From assembly GCA_029098085.1 (NCBI GenBank), contig JAQXNQ010000292.1, forward strand, positions 1-5,362: 5,362 nt of DNA. The letters are read 5' to 3'. The stretch's first letter is position 1. The number at the start of each line of letters is the position of its first letter. This DNA comes from Oscillospiraceae bacterium. GTDB taxonomy: Bacteria; Bacillota; Clostridia; Oscillospirales; Ruminococcaceae. The translations under genes and the position numbers were made by a program. The notes under the pieces were generated by a model, which was given only the letters and a program-made list of their open reading frames with translations, had not been told where the DNA came from and ran no database searches. Positions 4,934-5,362 of the stretch are shown here, piece by piece.

Positions 4934-5173
4934 GTGAAGATCATTTCCATGGAAACGGTGGCTGCCCTGAAAAGGCAGCTGGCGGAAAAGGGTGTGACGC
5001 TGCATCTGACCGATGCCTGCGGCAGCCAGTCGGCGGACATCGGCTATCCCGATGGGATGACCGCTGAGGAGCGGGCCGCAGTTCGGCAGGAGATTGAGAC
5101 GCTTCTGCTTCGGCAGGATATATCGGTGGCCTTTTCCAAAAAGGGAGACAGCTTTTGGGTCAGGCAGTCATGA
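4934..5173 (+). CDS. Small RDAC-family-like protein of unknown function
   Basis: This 79-aa cytosolic protein starts with GTG, 6 nt after AGGAGG (4922-4927), one of the best ribosome binding sites in the window. It has an N-terminal helix (about 6-20), a beta strand leading into LHLTDACGSQSADI (23-36), a second helix (about 43-60), and a final strand pair with VAFSKKGDSFWVRQ (65-78). This layout resembles the small clostridial family known as RDAC, named for an RDACG motif; here it reads TDACG, with a threonine for the arginine. I compare from memory, not a search. C29 is the only cysteine. Alternating hydrophobics and the ferredoxin-like alpha/beta pattern suggest a compact single domain. 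It lies 11 nt after the gamma subunit and overlaps mutY by 4 nt, so it is part of the operon. Function is not known. Confidence 0.8.
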   Translation: MKIISMETVAALKRQLAEKGVTLHLTDACGSQSADIGYPDGMTAEERAAVRQEIETLLLRQDISVAFSKKGDSFWVRQS

Positions 5174-5362
5174 GCGGCGGGCAGGAGCGCTTTGCGCCAC
5201 TGCTTTCGCCCCTTTCGGCGGAGGAGATGGAGGGCCGCGTCCGGCGCATGGGCGAGGCCCTGCTTGTCTGGTACGGGCAGGAGGCCCGGGATCTGCCCTG
5301 GCGGCGAACCCGGGATCCTTATCGCATCTGGCTCTCCGAGATCATGCTGCAGCAGACCCGGG
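5170..5362 (+). CDS. mutY: MutY, adenine DNA glycosylase (N-terminal part, cut by the right edge)
   Basis: The first 64 codons are present. MutY removes adenine mispaired with 8-oxoguanine, preventing G-to-T mutations. The family signature is clear: LVWYGQEARDLPWR (32-45), then RDPYRIWLSEIMLQQTR (48-64). E57 matches the catalytic glutamate of E. coli MutY (E37), and MLQQT is the substrate-pocket segment that distinguishes MutY from endonuclease III. The helix-hairpin-helix, the [4Fe-4S] cysteines and the C-terminal NUDIX-like domain lie beyond the edge. The ATG at 5170 overlaps the preceding stop (ATGA) with only a weak CAGG upstream, so translation is probably coupled. A later start at 5248 would be closer to the E. 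coli length. The N-terminal tail of about 30 residues is similar to that of Bacillus MutY. Confidence 0.95.
   Translation, partial: MSGGQERFAPLLSPLSAEEMEGRVRRMGEALLVWYGQEARDLPWRRTRDPYRIWLSEIMLQQTR

Overview
The window looks like a piece of chromosome from an endospore-forming anaerobic clostridium (Bacillota, Clostridia; the G+C-rich genes with TTG and GTG starts fit an Oscillospiraceae-type gut anaerobe). The evidence is an unmistakable Spo0A, strong purine-rich ribosome binding sites, and a four-subunit ferredoxin-dependent 2-oxoacid oxidoreductase of the kind used in anaerobic amino-acid or keto-acid metabolism. No mobile elements, CRISPR arrays, tRNAs or rRNAs are visible.

Layout. At the left edge (1-111, minus strand) is the 5' end of a gene I do not recognise. 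It has its own strong promoter (207-235) and a leader of about 89 nt. A divergent intergenic region of about 545 bp follows, changing from G+C-rich to A+T-rich towards spo0A. It carries a candidate sigma-A promoter and a near-match 0A box. spo0A (657-1454, GTG start) is a single-gene unit closed by a near-perfect UUCG-capped terminator (1460-1495).

A second transcription unit starts in the 1500-1650 interval, which holds a -10 element, a 15-bp dyad (TTTTTCCCGGAAAAA) and a stable hairpin at the predicted 5' end of the mRNA. It then runs without a terminator to the right edge. In order it encodes a MinD/ParA-like P-loop ATPase (1649-2314), the delta ferredoxin subunit (2316-2525), the alpha subunit VorB (2550-3611), the TPP-binding beta subunit (3616-4371) and the gamma subunit (4368-4922) of a 2-oxoacid:ferredoxin oxidoreductase, a 79-aa RDAC-like small protein (4934-5173), and the start of the DNA-repair adenine glycosylase mutY (5170 to the edge). 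Spacings run from 4-nt overlaps to 24 nt, so this is one operon by every positional criterion.

How they work together. Delta, alpha, beta and gamma make one enzyme that oxidatively decarboxylates a 2-oxoacid with CoA to the acyl-CoA, passing electrons through [4Fe-4S] clusters to ferredoxin. The P-loop ATPase heading the operon lacks the signature lysine of ParA/MinD proteins and has no known job here; its place suggests a tie to the oxidoreductase. Spo0A is a separate unit. I see no clearly new multi-gene system. The points most worth following are the P-loop ATPase, the dyad and hairpin in front of it, and the non-canonical phosphorylation loop of Spo0A.
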